Source of the DNA: Formicarius rufipectus | Taxonomy: Eukaryota > Chordata > Aves > Passeriformes > Formicariidae | Assembly (NCBI GenBank): GCA_013399695.1 | Contig: VXAU01002079.1 | Span: 186,689-250,688, forward strand | Direction of reading: 5' to 3' | Length of the DNA: 64,000 nucleotides | Shown here: piece by piece, positions 46,401 through 56,974 of the stretch | Layout: each line of letters begins with the position of its first letter | How positions within the stretch are numbered: the first letter of the stretch is position 1 | Notes under the pieces: model-generated | Told to the model about the DNA's origin: nothing | What the model saw: only the letters and a program-made list of their open reading frames with translations | Database searches by the model: none | Position numbers and translations under genes: made by a program

Positions 46401-49400
46401 CAATGGGCAGAGCTGTGATGTGTCACTTGGCCACTCCGATGTCCCGCTGTCCCCTGGGGCCATGGGACACCCTTTTAGAGGTGTGAGGTTACCCCATGAC
46501 CATGCCTGTGAGAGGGAGGGCTGTGCCTGGCAGTGCAGGGTGTGCTCCACAGGAGCAGGGTTATGGGGGCTGCGAGCAGAGTGTCCCCATCCCTCTGGAA
46601 TCGGGTCGGGTCCCCACTGGGCAATGCGGTCCGAGGAGGGGGAGCCTGTGCCCAGGCTGTGGAGGGCTGGCCGCAGGGCCAGGTGATCCCTGTCCCACCC
46701 CAGCAATGACTGTGCTCCACCCGCAGCCCCTGTGATGTTCCAGAGGGTGCGGAACTGCCCCAGCCGAGCTCTGGCGCTGTGGCCACGGGCAGCAGGTGGA
46801 GAAGCAGCGACTGTCCCTCTCTGCATCCCCACGGAGCCGGAGGGACCACCCGCACCTTCCCTGTGTCCCTCCACGCCGGGGAGGACCGAGGCAGAGCCCT
46901 GAGTGGTCTGTTGTGTCCGAAGCCCCTGCGGACACTTGGTGGCTCTCGGTGGAAACCCCCGGCGGGGTTCGGTGGGACCCTCGGGGTCGAGCTCCGTCCC
47001 GGCGGCTCGTCAAAGCCAAGCCCGCATTTTCCTGGGGCTGCGGGATGTGCTGTCGTTGGCGTGGAAACTCTCTGTGCTTGCGCTTTCTCCGCAGGGGGAG
47101 CTGCTGCCTCCCCTGCTGCCCGGGGGGATCCGCAGGGGCTGCCCCGCTCCCCGCGGGTGCGGCGTGTGCGGGGTTTGCAGAATGAGGAGTTTACAGAGTG
47201 CGGGGTTTGTGGGGTTTGCAGAGTGCGGGGGTTGCAGAGTGAGGGGGTTGCAGAGTGAGGGGTGTGCGGGGTTTGTAGGGTGTGGGGTTTGCAGAGTGTG
47301 GGGTTTGCAGAGTGTGGGGTTTGCAGAGTGTGGGGTTTGTGGGGTTTGCAGAGTGCGGGGTTTGCAGAGTGAGGGGTGTGCGGGGTTTGTAGGGTGTGGG
47401 GTTTGCAGAGTGTGGAGTTTGCAGAGTGAGAGGTCTTCGGGCTTTGCAGAGTGCAGGGTTTGCAGAGTGTGGGGTTTGTGGGGTTTGCAGAGTGCAGGGT
47501 TTGCAGAGTGTGGGGTTTGCAGAGTGTGGGGTTTCCAGAGCGCAGACTTTGCAGAGTGCGGGGCGTGTGGGGTTTGCAGAGTGCAGGGTTTGTAGAGTGT
47601 GGGGTGTGCGGGGTTTGCAGAGTGAGGGGTTTGTAGAATGCAGGGCTTGCGGGGTTTGTGGGCTGCGGGGACGGTCACACCCTGTTGAACCCGCAGCACC
47701 TGCCGAGCAGCCGGCTAGGGGTGAGAGATGTGTGATGCCAGGGCTTACCAGGGCCAGAGCCAGTGCTGGAAGTCGGGTTTAACCTTCTCAGTTGTTGGGG
47801 TTTGTTCTGGGAAGCAGCCGCCCCACCTCCCCACACCCCAAAAGGCACTTTGGAGGGTTGGTGAGACCCTCCAGGGACTTTTGCTCCTTAAACTCATGAC
47901 TGTCATCTCTTTCTCCAGCACCTTGGACATCTTCCCCACACTGGTGGCCCTGGCTGGGGCAGCACTTCCCCCAAACAGGCGCTTTGATGGCTTGGATGTG
48001 TCCCCAGTTCTCTTTGGGTGGTCAGACGAAGGGCACAAGGTAAGGCAGAGCCACCCACCCAGTGACACCCCTCCCCTGACAGCAGGTCCCTGTGCTAAAA
48101 TAGGTAAGGGAGGGTGAAAAAAGGCTCAGAACTGGTGATGTTTGGTATCTCAGGGGCTCAAACCTAGTTATATCCCTTTCTTTATCATGGCACATCAAGA
48201 TGTAGTAAAGCCCTCCTTGTCCCAGCTCCGTGGCTGGGGAACATGCCCATTGTTATGATGTTCCATTAGGGCATCCCACCCCATGTCCCACAGCTCTGTT
48301 CAGGCAGCTCCTTTAAACCCAAAAAATGCAGTTTGCAGGTCAAATAGGATGGCCACACATTTGTCTCAAAGCTGCACGAGGTTTTTGCAGAACCAAGAGA
48401 TAAAGAAAGGGAGGAAAAAAAAAAAGTGGCTTTAATAGCAGATCCCTGGATAAATGCTGGGTTTGCTTTTAAAGTCCACCCTCCTGTGAGCACCATGAGC
48501 CAGCTCCCAGCGGGATCTTGGATTTGCTTTCTGTGTCCATCAGGGGTTTGGTATTTGCTTTATGTTTATGGAACCCTCTGCTGAACTGGGAGATGAAGCG
48601 GGGAGGCAGATGGGATGTGGCCAACGTGCTCTGCTGTGTTTCTTGGGATTAACCCTCCTCTGCACATGCAGTGCTGGGAGAAAGGGACTGGTGGCTTGCT
48701 GGGAGGGATGGTTTACTGGGAATGCTGATTTGCTGGGAGCACTGGTGTGTTGGGAGTGATGGTTTACTGGGAATGATGATTTGCTGGGAGCAATGGTGTG
48801 TTGGGAGTGATGGTTTTACTGGGAAGGCTGGTTTGCTGGGAGCAATGGTGTGTTGGGAGTGATGGTTTACTGGGAATGATGGTTTGCAGGCAGCAGTGGT
48901 TTGCTGGGAGCAGTGGTTGTCAGGGCTGAATGGGAGAGGGATGCACACCTGCAACAGCCTGGAGCACCAAGTTCAGGCAATGGGTTTTCTGGGGAGAAAA
49001 GGCTTTTCCCACATTTGCTAGATTTTTATTTATTAAAATGACAAAGTCACATATTAATGGAGGAGTTCCAGACCTGAGAATGTTTCTTGAAAGGGTTCAA
49101 TTGAAACAAGCTCCTTAATTATGCAGTAAATTATAACATATTTTCTTAGCATGGGGTTTTAAGAGGTTTAGGAACGTGGTTGTTGGTAGGAAGGGAGGTT
49201 TGAGTGCCCTTGCACAGGGCTGGCAGTATCCCAGCTGTGCTGCTAAAGGTGTAGGCAAAGCTTTAAAGCTGGAGGCAGATGAATTGTTTCAGTTCCTGTT
49301 TTTGGCTCTGACTATTTGCTGATTCCTGTTTGGAGCTGTTTCATCCTGACCAAGGAGTGTCAGCAGAAGGGGACTCTGCTGCAGAGGTTCCTCCTTGCAG

Positions 49401-51609
49401 CAGCTCACACTGCACCACCTCTTCCGCCTTATACCCTTCTATTTTCCCCCCTAAAACATAAATAATAACCCAAATATCAAAAGGTGATTTTTTTTTATTT
49501 TGAATTACCCTTGTATTGGGGGGCAATAAAGGAAACTGAGAGCATTTGGAAATCATCCCCTACCCTGAATCCCAGCATTTCTTGGATGAGGTACCAACTA
49601 GGCCCTGAAGACAGTGGCCACATCCAGACCAGACAGCACAGGATGGACATCTCTGGGTGCCCAGGGTGCTCAGAATGCTCCGTGCTGGGCAGTGTGGGAT
49701 GGACATCTCTGGGTGCTCTGTGCTGGGCACCTGCTAAGGCATTGCCACGCTCATCAGCTGTGAGTGCTGTTACTAAACTTGGCACCACAGCTGCCTGCAA
49801 CTCCAGCAGATGTTTCTAATTTTTAGCACAGTGGAAATTTCTTGAATCACTTTTAAACTCGAATCCCAGGGAGGAAACCTCAAGTGACTCACCCCTCTGT
49901 GAAGCCATTGGCTCCGCGGCAGATACGATCGGAGCTGAGGAGCCGCCGAGCCCTCCAGCTCACTTGTCTCCTCGCTCCCGTGTGCCAAAGCAGCTGTCCT
50001 GTGTGGATCAAGTGTCCTAAATACCGAAAGGGAGAGATTCGACCCACCCTTCCCTCCTTCCCTTCCTTCTCACCCCATTCCCTGTGCTGTTGTCAGGGAA
50101 GGGAGCCCTTGCACAGCGGGGTGAGTCAGCGGCGGAGCCGGACGGGATGATGTTCCAGCTCCTCACCTTCCCGTGTGGCCCTGCCTCGCATGAGCTCACC
50201 CCCAGCTCATGGCTTGCTCCTGGCTCCAGGCAGGGCTTTGGCTCCCTTGGATGTCCCCATTGTTGGCTGAGCTGGGAGCACCAGGGAGGTGGTGGGTGAC
50301 ACAGAGCACCTGAGACCATCCTGGCTCCCAAACGTTACACATGGTAGGACACGGGGAATGGTTTTAAATGAAAAGAGGGAGATGGAGATTAGATGTCAGG
50401 AAGGAGTTCTTGTCTTCTGGTGAGGCCCTGGCACAGGTTGCCCAGAGAAGCTGTGGCTGCCCCATCCCTGGAAATGTCTAAGGCCAGGTTGAATGGGGCT
50501 TGGAGCAACATGGGATAGTGGAAAGTGTCTCTGCCCAAGGCAGGAGGTTGGAACTAGATGGTCTTTAAGGTCCCTTCCAACCCAAACTATGATTCTAAGG
50601 TATTCTGTCCTGCTCTGCTGGAAGCCTCTACACCTTCATGATCACTTTCTTGACACAGAATTAGTCTGAGGAGGGAAATTCAGGGTTCCTGCAGGACCAG
50701 GAAGGCACAAGGGACATGTTGGTGTTTCCTGGGGCCCTTCTGTCATCATCCCACCCTTCTGCAACCAAAACTCTGTTGGTTGCTCAGTGCAGGGGCTGAA
50801 TGGTGTCTGTGCATGTGTACACAGGTGGGATGTGGTAAGGGATCAGGTCTCCTGGAGCAGTTTTTCCCTGCAATGGGCTGACAGGCACTTTTCTGTCCTT
50901 CCTTCAGGTTCTGCTCCACCCCAACAGTGGGGCAGCTGGGAAGGTTGGTGAGATTGAGACGCTGCGGCTGGCTCAGTACAAGGCATTCTACACCACAGGT
51001 AGTGTGTCCCTGCTAGAGATTGTAAAGTCTGGGAAAACACTTCTGGAATTCTTGGATCCCTGCAGATACAGGTGAAAACCAACTTAGGCTAATTCAAGGA
51101 AAAGCCAGCCCAAGGAGGAGTAGGGATGTGCCCACCTGTGTCTGCAGGATGGCTCTGCAGCCCAGGGGTGTTGGCTCAGAAACACCCTCGGGCTAACAGC
51201 TGGGACAGGGTTGGTGAGCAATGCAGGGGTGATCCCTGAGCAGCCCATAACTCCAGGATTTTCCCTCATTTCCTCCCTAGGAGGAGCAATGGCTTGTGAT
51301 GGGAGCATTGGGCCAGCAGAGCATCACCAACCACCCCTCATTTTCAACCTGGACCGTGACATCCAGGAGCAGGAGCCTTTGGATGTGGCATCCAGAGAGT
51401 ACCAGGCAGTGCTGCCCATGATCAGCAAGGCTTATGCCCAAGCCCTGGGGGACATTGCAGCAGACAATGTCTCAGTTGCAGATTATTCCAAGGATCCAGC
51501 TGTGGTTCCCTGCTGCAACACACAGCACGTGGCCTGCCGGTGCCAGGGGGATCACACGGCCACGCCGGATCTTCACACGGAGAGAAGAACAACACGGCTT
51601 TGTCTTTGA
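34243..51609 (+). CDS. ARSG: Arylsulfatase G (ARSG), complete CDS, 11 coding exons, one displaced in the assembly
   Basis: Lysosomal sulfatase; the mammalian enzyme removes 3-O-sulfate from N-sulfoglucosamine during heparan sulfate breakdown. Exons in transcript order: 34243-34439, 34752-34939, 35756-35803, 35883-35994, 36305-36442, 39245-39438, 36842-36922 (displaced), 43080-43188, 47919-48039, 50908-50998, 51281-51609. The sum is 1608 nt, 535 aa (human about 525 aa), all junctions GT-AG with matching phases. The protein has a signal peptide (about residues 1-28), ILADDVGWGD metal ligands, sulfatase signature CSPSRASLLTGR with the formylglycine Cys at residue 77, KWHLGHHG, HDMGC, DNGPW and WEGGHRVPA. 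The start ATG has a strong Kozak context (ACCATGG). Exon 7 lies upstream of exon 6 in this assembly, almost certainly a scaffolding error. The C terminus is 20 residues longer after CRCQ than the human protein, which adds only two. Confidence 0.96.
34752..34939 (+). CDS. ARSG: ARSG coding exon 2 (formylglycine site)
   Basis: 188 nt after TTTGCAG. Contains the sulfatase signature CSPSRASLLTGR; the Cys codon (residue 77, 34783-34785) is the one oxidised to formylglycine by SUMF1. Ends YTTGAI plus one base of Gly, donor GTAATG. Confidence 0.97.
35756..35803 (+). CDS. ARSG: ARSG coding exon 3 (48-nt microexon)
   Basis: Very short exon, acceptor CCACGCAG, donor GTAAGG, phase 1 at both ends. It encodes KWHLGHHGHHHPNSR, where KWHLG is the second sulfatase signature with an active-site Lys and His. 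Confidence 0.93.
35883..35994 (+). CDS. ARSG: ARSG coding exon 4
   Basis: 112 nt, separated from exon 3 by only a 79-bp intron. Encodes FDYYFGIPYSHDMGC with the conserved active-site His, then a Cys/Pro-rich stretch PPCPPCPQ. Donor GTATGG, phase 2. Confidence 0.95.
36305..36442 (+). CDS. ARSG: ARSG coding exon 5
   Basis: 138 nt after CCCAGCAG. Encodes VMRKECYTEVALPLFENV, then PLSSLATRYAEAAERFIQRA. Donor GTGAGG, phase 2, which pairs with exon 6 at 39245. Confidence 0.94.
36842..36922 (+). CDS. ARSG: ARSG coding exon 7, out of order in the assembly
   Basis: 81 nt, acceptor TGCAG, donor GTAACC, phase 1 at both ends. Encodes DNGPWAQKCELAGRLGAFVG; the Asp-Asn pair completes the sulfatase metal site. 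In the protein it must follow exon 6 (WFTG/DNGPW), but exon 6 lies 2.3 kb downstream. Since its length is divisible by three, skipping it leaves a frame-preserved but catalytically defective prediction. Confidence 0.93.
37011..37148 (+). repeat. Exact 138-bp duplicate, copy 1 (assembly artefact)
   Basis: Starts GAGGGGGACCTGGGGAGC and ends GGAGGGCTGGGG, identical to 40013-40150. Without divergence and next to Ns, it is best read as the same genomic segment assembled twice. Confidence 0.9.
37150..39244 (+). other. ARSG intron 5 (right part), no gene recognised
   Basis: The genuine intron 5 spans 36443-39244, minus the misplaced patch. It has no conserved exon and no long repeat. Open frames on either strand are short and unrecognisable. 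Confidence 0.6.
39245..39438 (+). CDS. ARSG: ARSG coding exon 6
   Basis: 194 nt, acceptor CTGTGCAG, donor GTACAG, phase 2 to phase 1. Encodes DSGRPFFLYLALAHMHVPLW and ends NTLLWFT plus the first base of the Gly before DNGPW. Confidence 0.96.
39855..40012. other. Assembly gap (158 N)
   Basis: Run of N. The right flank is a perfect copy of the sequence downstream of ARSG exon 7, so the missing bases should contain that exon. Confidence 0.99.
40013..40150 (+). repeat. Exact 138-bp duplicate, copy 2 (probable true location)
   Basis: Identical to 37011-37148. It continues into unique ARSG intron 7 sequence on the right, whereas the other copy ends at a single N. That asymmetry marks this copy as the correctly placed one. 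Confidence 0.85.
43080..43188 (+). CDS. ARSG: ARSG coding exon 8
   Basis: 109 nt after CTCTTGCAG, donor GTACGA, phase 1 to phase 2. Encodes GSSAKQTTWEGGHRVPALVY, including the conserved active-site Lys and the WEGGHRVP motif. Confidence 0.96.
43189..47918 (+). other. ARSG intron 8, contains a 16-bp minisatellite
   Basis: 4.7-kb intron without conserved exons. A GC-rich stretch at about 46.8-47.16 kb leads directly into the minisatellite at 47165-47668. Open frames (for example minus 43524-44480 and plus 46903-47595) have no recognisable domain. Confidence 0.6.
47165..47668 (+). repeat. Minisatellite, 16-bp unit, about 30 copies
   Basis: Tandem units of GGGTTTGCAGAGTGTG and close variants (GCGG for GTGG, TTTGTGGGG and GTGTGCGG insertions). 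Lies in ARSG intron 8. The unit lacks stop codons in several frames, which creates long repetitive open frames on both strands that are not genes. Copies vary enough to suggest several rounds of expansion. Confidence 0.95.
47919..48039 (+). CDS. ARSG: ARSG coding exon 9
   Basis: 121 nt after TTTCTCCAG, donor GTAAGG. Encodes TLDIFPTLVALAGAALPPNR, then RFDGLDVSPVLFG and GHK. Ends in phase 0, the only phase-0 junction of the gene. Confidence 0.96.
48706..48917 (+). repeat. Tandem repeat, ~51-bp unit built of 17-bp subunits, about 4 copies
   Basis: Each ~51-bp unit reads GATGGTTTACTGGGAAT, then GATGATTTGCTGGGAGC and AATGGTGTGTTGGGAGT, three related 17-bp subunits. This higher-order structure shows that a 17-bp repeat diverged first and the triplet then amplified. 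Confidence 0.88.
50345..50605 (+). mobile_element. CR1 LINE fragment (3' end)
   Basis: Contains 'gttgcccagagaagctgtgg', 'ctgccccatccctggaaatg', 'aggccaggttgaatggggct', 'ggttggaactagatggtctt' and 'aaggtcccttccaaccc', ending in ATGATTCTAAGG. The most consensus-like CR1 copy in the window, in ARSG intron 9. Confidence 0.92.
50908..50998 (+). CDS. ARSG: ARSG coding exon 10
   Basis: 91 nt after CCTTCAG, donor GTAGTG. Encodes VLLHPNSGAAGKVGEIETLR and LAQYKAFYTT. Confidence 0.95.
51281..51609 (+). CDS. ARSG: ARSG coding exon 11 (terminal)
   Basis: 329 nt after CTCCCTAG. Encodes GAMACDGSIGPAEHH, PLIFNLDRD, then EYQAVLPMI, NVSVADYSKDPAVVPCCN and HVACRCQ. The frame continues for 20 residues (GDHTATPDLHTERRTTRLCL) to TGA at 51607-51609. 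The human protein ends two residues after CRCQ, so the tail is a local extension. Confidence 0.95.
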
Positions 51610-51879
51610 GCAAATAATTGCTCAGGCTGCTCCTTTCCCAAGTCTGGTATCTGGAAATGGGATGTACTGGCTCCGGGCTGGAGGTTGGCATGGAGAGGGT
51701 TGGAGGCTGGGCTCACCTTTGCTCTGTGTAGGAAGCAGGGAGGCGAGCTCGTTGTGGCTCTGGAGGAGCACACAGAGGGTCCTCTTTGCAGAACAGCAGG
51801 CACTGCAGGACCTGGTGGCTCTGGGCAACGTGGAAGGCTTTTTGTAGGGCTTTTTGACTGGGAAAGAGCCAGGTCTTGG

Positions 51880-51885
51880 ATTAAA
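51880..51885 (+). terminator. ARSG: Candidate ARSG poly(A) signal (ATTAAA)
   Basis: Common variant hexamer 271 nt past the ARSG stop codon. It is the first plausible signal on this strand; the next canonical one is at 53646-53651. Confidence 0.35.
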
Positions 51886-52674
51886 ACTGCTTTCTGTAAG
51901 AGCTGGCTTTGGGAGAGAGTTCCTCCAGGAAATTTGCTTGGCTTTGCCTCTATAATGGATGGTACAGGAGTGGCTGGTGGGACCACAAGGGGAGGATGGG
52001 GCCTCTGAGCAAACATCCCTTGTGGTGCTGAGCACCTGGAAATCTGTGGCTGCAGAGAGAAGTTCCCAGCTGGCACAAGGCGAGTGCTCTGGGAAATGGA
52101 GCATCTGCCCCACCAGCTGCCTGGTGAGGTCTCTTAGTGGGGTCATGGTAAGACCCAGCTGTCTGTGGAAGGAAGGGGGTCCTGGGCTGTCCCTGCCAGC
52201 TGCTCTCTGTGTGGGCAGGATGCTCAGCTTGTCCTGCACAGCAGAGCTCAGGGGCTGTGCTGTGGCACACACCCGAGTCCCAGTGTTTGAGAAAGGCTTT
52301 GTCTGGGAAGGTGTGGGGTGACAGGTGATGCCAGGGGCACAGGTGGGGTGAAACAGCTCTTATGGGGCCATTTCTGGGCAGGTGAAATGGCAGAAATGAA
52401 GGTGCAACTGAAATTTAAGAAACCTCTGGGATTTCTCAGCAGCTGAGTGAGGGTTTTCTGAAACAATTTTGGATTCTGATTTACGCACCCAGATCTTTCT
52501 TTGGCCAAGCCTAAGTGAACTTGTGTGGACTTGGCCAGGTGAGTCAGGTCATGTGGGAGCAGCTCTCCTCACCCCAGCTCCCAAACCCACTCTCCCAGTC
52601 CCAAAACTTAATCCAGACTGACATCTTTAGGGCCCTACAAAGAACAGCAGAAACTGCCAGGGACAGACTGTGAC

Positions 52675-52680
52675 TTTATT
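52675..52680 (-). terminator. Candidate distal minus-strand poly(A) signal (AATAAA)
   Basis: TTTATT on the plus strand. On the minus strand it ends a 350-bp AT-rich stretch typical of a 3' UTR end. If used by WIPI1, the 3' UTR would be about 4.6 kb. Confidence 0.3.
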
Positions 52681-53645
52681 CTGTCTTTAAACATAGCAAA
52701 TGGCTTCTTCTCTAATATCACTGCAAAAATACTTTGCCTGGGTTAAAATAGTATGTATATACTGTACAAAGACATAAGTTTAATATCTCTTCCTGTAAGT
52801 ACATTTATACACATAAAATGGCATAAATTAGAAAAGGGACAAGTGGGTATATAAAATTCTGGTTACATACAAATCTGATTAAATTAGCATTTACACTGTG
52901 GTTCTAACATAGAGTTTGTTAAATAGAGCAATGTGCATACAGTACATTGACACGCCCCAGACACAAATTAAAACAGGGCCAGGTACTCACTCACACACCT
53001 CGTAGGAAAAAGCGTGGCCCACCTCACATTAATTTTTTTGTCCCATCTTGGGGCTTCTGAGCTGTGTTCTTCGAAATCCCTGGCTTTCCCAGAGCACTCC
53101 CAGCAGTTGTCCTACGTGGATGTTTGCTCCTCGTCACGACCTCCTGGCCTTGCCCGGCTGACCTCCACGGCACAAGATTATCTACCAAAATCAAAACAGA
53201 GCAGCCTTACTTTTCCCAGCACCAGGGTGTGTTTCCCGTTGGGTTTATGCACATGGGAGGAGAAGGGGGAGGGATGTCCCGCAGTGTTTTACTTTCCACT
53301 CCAAGGCAGATTTGTGAGTGGTTTGTTTATTTGCTCTCCCCCTCCCCAGATTTACAGTCCTGGGAACAGGAACCACCTGGTTTGGTGATAAGTGTGTCTT
53401 GCCCCTGGCTGGCATCGGGCTGGGCACAGCCACGTTTGTGGGAGTCCAGTTACTGGGGGTGAAGTCCATTTGCCTCGCTGAGTCCTCCCAAAAAGCTCAG
53501 CTCTGGCGTGGCAGGAGGGGACAGGTGTGTGCTGGGCATCACTCTGGGGTCTCTGATTGGGTCCCAGAGTTAAACATCAACATGTTAGACAGGATTAGGA
53601 GAGGGGAAGCCCAGCCTAAGTACCAACAAAGCCTCTGAGTGAAAG

Positions 53646-53651
53646 AATAAA
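53646..53651 (+). terminator. Candidate distal ARSG poly(A) signal (AATAAA)
   Basis: Canonical hexamer about 2 kb past the ARSG stop. Use would make the ARSG and a long WIPI1 transcript overlap at their 3' ends. Confidence 0.25.
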
Positions 53652-56600
53652 GCAGGAGCAGAGAAGAACAGGCAGCAGTGAGGACCCTGATCCAGTTTCC
53701 ATCAGCTACTCATGGCACGGAGAGCCCAGGTAAGATGTACCCCTAGTCCTGCATGAGGCTCAGGCTGCAGGGGGCTGCAGCAGCACCTGAGGCAAGTGCT
53801 TTTAGGCACCAACCATGAGCCCAGGCACAGATCCCCCCTTTCCCAGCTCCATCCTTGCCAGACATGACCTGTGAGGGATGTGAACCTGGAGTCCCATCTG
53901 TAGGAAGGTCTCTCCCAGCTCTTCCTCCCAGGATCTCTCTCCTTGAGTTTCATGACCTTCACTTGCTTGGTTTTGAGGCATTACCACAGGATAGCGTGAT
54001 TCCCAAAGGACCTCAGATAATGTACTGATAAGCTGAGCTTAATCCTGCGAGCCCCAGCTGCCCAAAATGCCAGTCTGAGCTACCAGGGCAGGAGCAGGAG
54101 GCCATTCAGGCTCTGCCAAACTCACTCATCCCTCATGGAACATAATTACAAGTATAACTTCACTGGAAAATCTGTGGCCTTTTCCCTATTAATAGCCAGC
54201 TGTTAACAAAAAAACTCCCTCACTTAAAATAATTAGTGTCCATGTCAGTGCAACAGGATGAGTGAAACACCATCCAGCAAACAGTGAGGACATATTTGAG
54301 CAGATGCTGGTTCCATAGAGCCAAAATGTATCTGCAACCTGGTTTCTTGTATTAAGATCCATGGTTTGGAGAAGCAGAGGGGTGTGTGGACCCCATGCTG
54401 TGACACTGATTTCTCCCCCTTGCAGACTTCCCCCTGATTTCCTCCCTCCTACAGCCAGCAGCATCCTTTGGCAGCACAGCAAACTGCCCAAACCATTTTG
54501 GAGTAGCCAAAAATCGACCTGAAAGAGAATATCAGTAGAGGGAAGCTGTCTTTGAAGGCCTGACCACTGTATGTAATCTCACCTGACTTAGTGAAATGGC
54601 TCTTCTGAGAGAGCCTTGGCATCACCTCTGATCCCTGCAGCCTGGAGAAGCATCGAGCAATCTGCTGGAAAAAGTCACCCTTCCTATTGAATCCCAGAAG
54701 ATTTAAGAAGATCCTCTGCACTCCTCAGGTGCAAACAGGCCATGCTGCTCAGGGAATCCTGTAGGATTTCATTTGCCAAACCTCACAGCACTACCCCAGA
54801 ACTGTTCTGCTCCTGCCTTGGTGGGGACAGCCACTACGGTGGGTCCCGAAAGTGGAGCTGGCCAAGTGATGCCCTGCCTGGCCCAACACACCCCAACAGC
54901 TCCCAACACCACTGGAAACCTCACTCACTGATGCACCCACAGAACAGGGGCAGCTGCTCGGGCAGGTGACCAGAAAACCACTTGCAGCCAGAGCTGGGTT
55001 TGCTCTTCCCACCCTGTGAAACCTTCTGAGCCCACAGGGCGAGGGCTCCTCCCTGCACATCACCTGCTCCTCACCCACAGCTTCAGCCCCCTGTCCACCT
55101 CACTAACACCTGAGTCCTTCCTGCCTCGGGTCCACAGTGACTCGGGAGTGCTCAATCCACTCCATCAGGGCAGAGATGTCACTGAACTGGTTCAACCTCT
55201 TGCCGTGGGATCCTTCCGCACTCCTGGCACAACCGGCAGCAACATCCACGTTCCCTCTTGTGAGGCCACTTTTTATGAGTCCTCCTTGGGCTTCTTATCT
55301 CTTCTCTGATCTGTCCCTCCTTCCATTTAATGAAGAGGCAGCTTCTGACAGACTTTATGTCAGGCTGAAGCTGTTTTTCCTCGCTCTTTAACCGCTGAGC
55401 CTCTGAAGTCTCACTTGAGGTCAAGGGAAGAGAAGATGTTTCAAACTGGAGAGGAACTGTGGGGTTTGGGCACTGCTGTTTGTCCAGAACCATGTCTGAG
55501 TTCAAAGCCATACCGTGGGCTGCGGGTGAATATTCCATTTTGTCACAAGTTTTGAGGTTTTTAAATGTCTTTTTGTTGCACACTGGAAAACAAACAAAAC
55601 CCTTCCCATGTTTCCGCAAAGCAGAATGCTGTCAAAACATTTTTCTTGGATAAGGTCAGGTTTTCTGTCCCTCCTTCTCCACACAGGAGTGACCGATGCC
55701 TGAAACCCCCCTTGGACACGTCATTGAGGCCGAAGATCTCAGCGCTGAGAAAACAGCCAAGTTCAGTGAAATTCAGAGCATCAAAACATCCTGCTCGGCT
55801 CTCTGCGTGCTCTCACACCGCGAGGGGCAAACCCAAAACCCCAGAGCAGGGACTTTATCTGGGAGCTCCATTTGCTCAGCCACCGTATCAGGGAGTATTT
55901 TGGGAAAGCGCCTTCCCTCCCACCCCACCTCCTCCCTAACATTACACATGCCACTCGCTCTGTCAGGTTAATTACAGCATTTGGAGAGATCAGAGGTCAT
56001 TTAATAAAGCACCTGCTGTGGTTCAGCAGGGGTTTGGGGCTGCTTTTGTACAGCACAGCCCCAGCAGAGAGGCTCATTCAGCAGCAGCGGGACTCCTGCT
56101 CGCTGGCATCTGCTTGTCCCCAAACCACAAGTTCAAGAGCAGGTTCAGCAGAAGGAAACAAAGGACTTCTCTCTGGCCCTGCTGCTCCTTCCAGATTCTC
56201 TGTGAGCAGTTTGACCAGAGGGAGACATTTTAAGTTTCCTTCTTGGATAATGGTGTGGGACAAGTAGGAAAGTCCTGCTCCCCGTTTGCAGCAGGGTATG
56301 TTACAGGTAAGGAAGGAGAAATAGTCTGAGGGTTATGTGACTTGAGCTGGATTTAGGTGGTGTTGGTTCAAAGGGAGTCATGAACCAGTCACCTTTTATC
56401 TAAGTAGCACTTTGTATCAGGTAATAGGAAAAGTGCCTCACAGAGGTCAGCTCAGCACGTGGAACAAACCCTGGGATAGTTTTTACTTCCTCCTTTTCAG
56501 GCAAAACTCCAACAGCAGGATATTTAAAAACAAGAGGAAGGGATTCCAAAGCCTGCCAAGGCTGCAACCTTAAATCCATTACAATCTTCTGCTGTATTAA

Positions 56601-56968
56601 TGCATTACTGTTATGAAGACACCACTGATTACAACCAGATCTTAGCACAGACCAACATCTGTCTAGTTAGAGGTTAGATACTTGAGACAATAAATGAGTG
56701 CAGAATAGGAAAAGGAGCCAGAAAGACACTGCCAGGCTTAAGTTAGATTTAAAAATCCAGATCTCCTTCCAATGGTAACTGAGAAGGTGCCATGTAAAAA
56801 TCATAAAATGGTGTAAAACTCTGTTATTCCTTTAATTCTTGTACTTGGAAAAGGAGTTTCCTTCTCAGTTACTTTGGAAATGAAGAGACTGGTGAGGTTC
56901 AGGTATGTTCCAGTTGCATTCCATAAGCTAATACAACTGACTGCAAATGCAACAGGGAATATTAAGTT

Positions 56969-56974
56969 TTTATT
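56969..56974 (-). terminator. WIPI1: Candidate proximal WIPI1 poly(A) signal (AATAAA on minus)
   Basis: Lies about 320 nt past the WIPI1 stop codon at 57290, a distance like that of the short mammalian WIPI1 3' UTR. Confidence 0.45.

Larger units (their letters stand above)
48040..50907 (+). other. ARSG intron 9
   Basis: 2.9-kb intron. Holds a 51-bp tandem repeat (48706-48917), a two-copy duplication around GGATGGACATCTCTGGGTGC (about 49640-49730) and a CR1 fragment (50345-50605). No exon recognised. Confidence 0.6.

Noticed and set aside
46903..47699. About 230-codon Cys/Gly/Val-rich repeat frame (plus) and Pro/His/Ala-rich frame (minus)
   Set aside because: Both are translations of the 16-bp minisatellite in ARSG intron 8.
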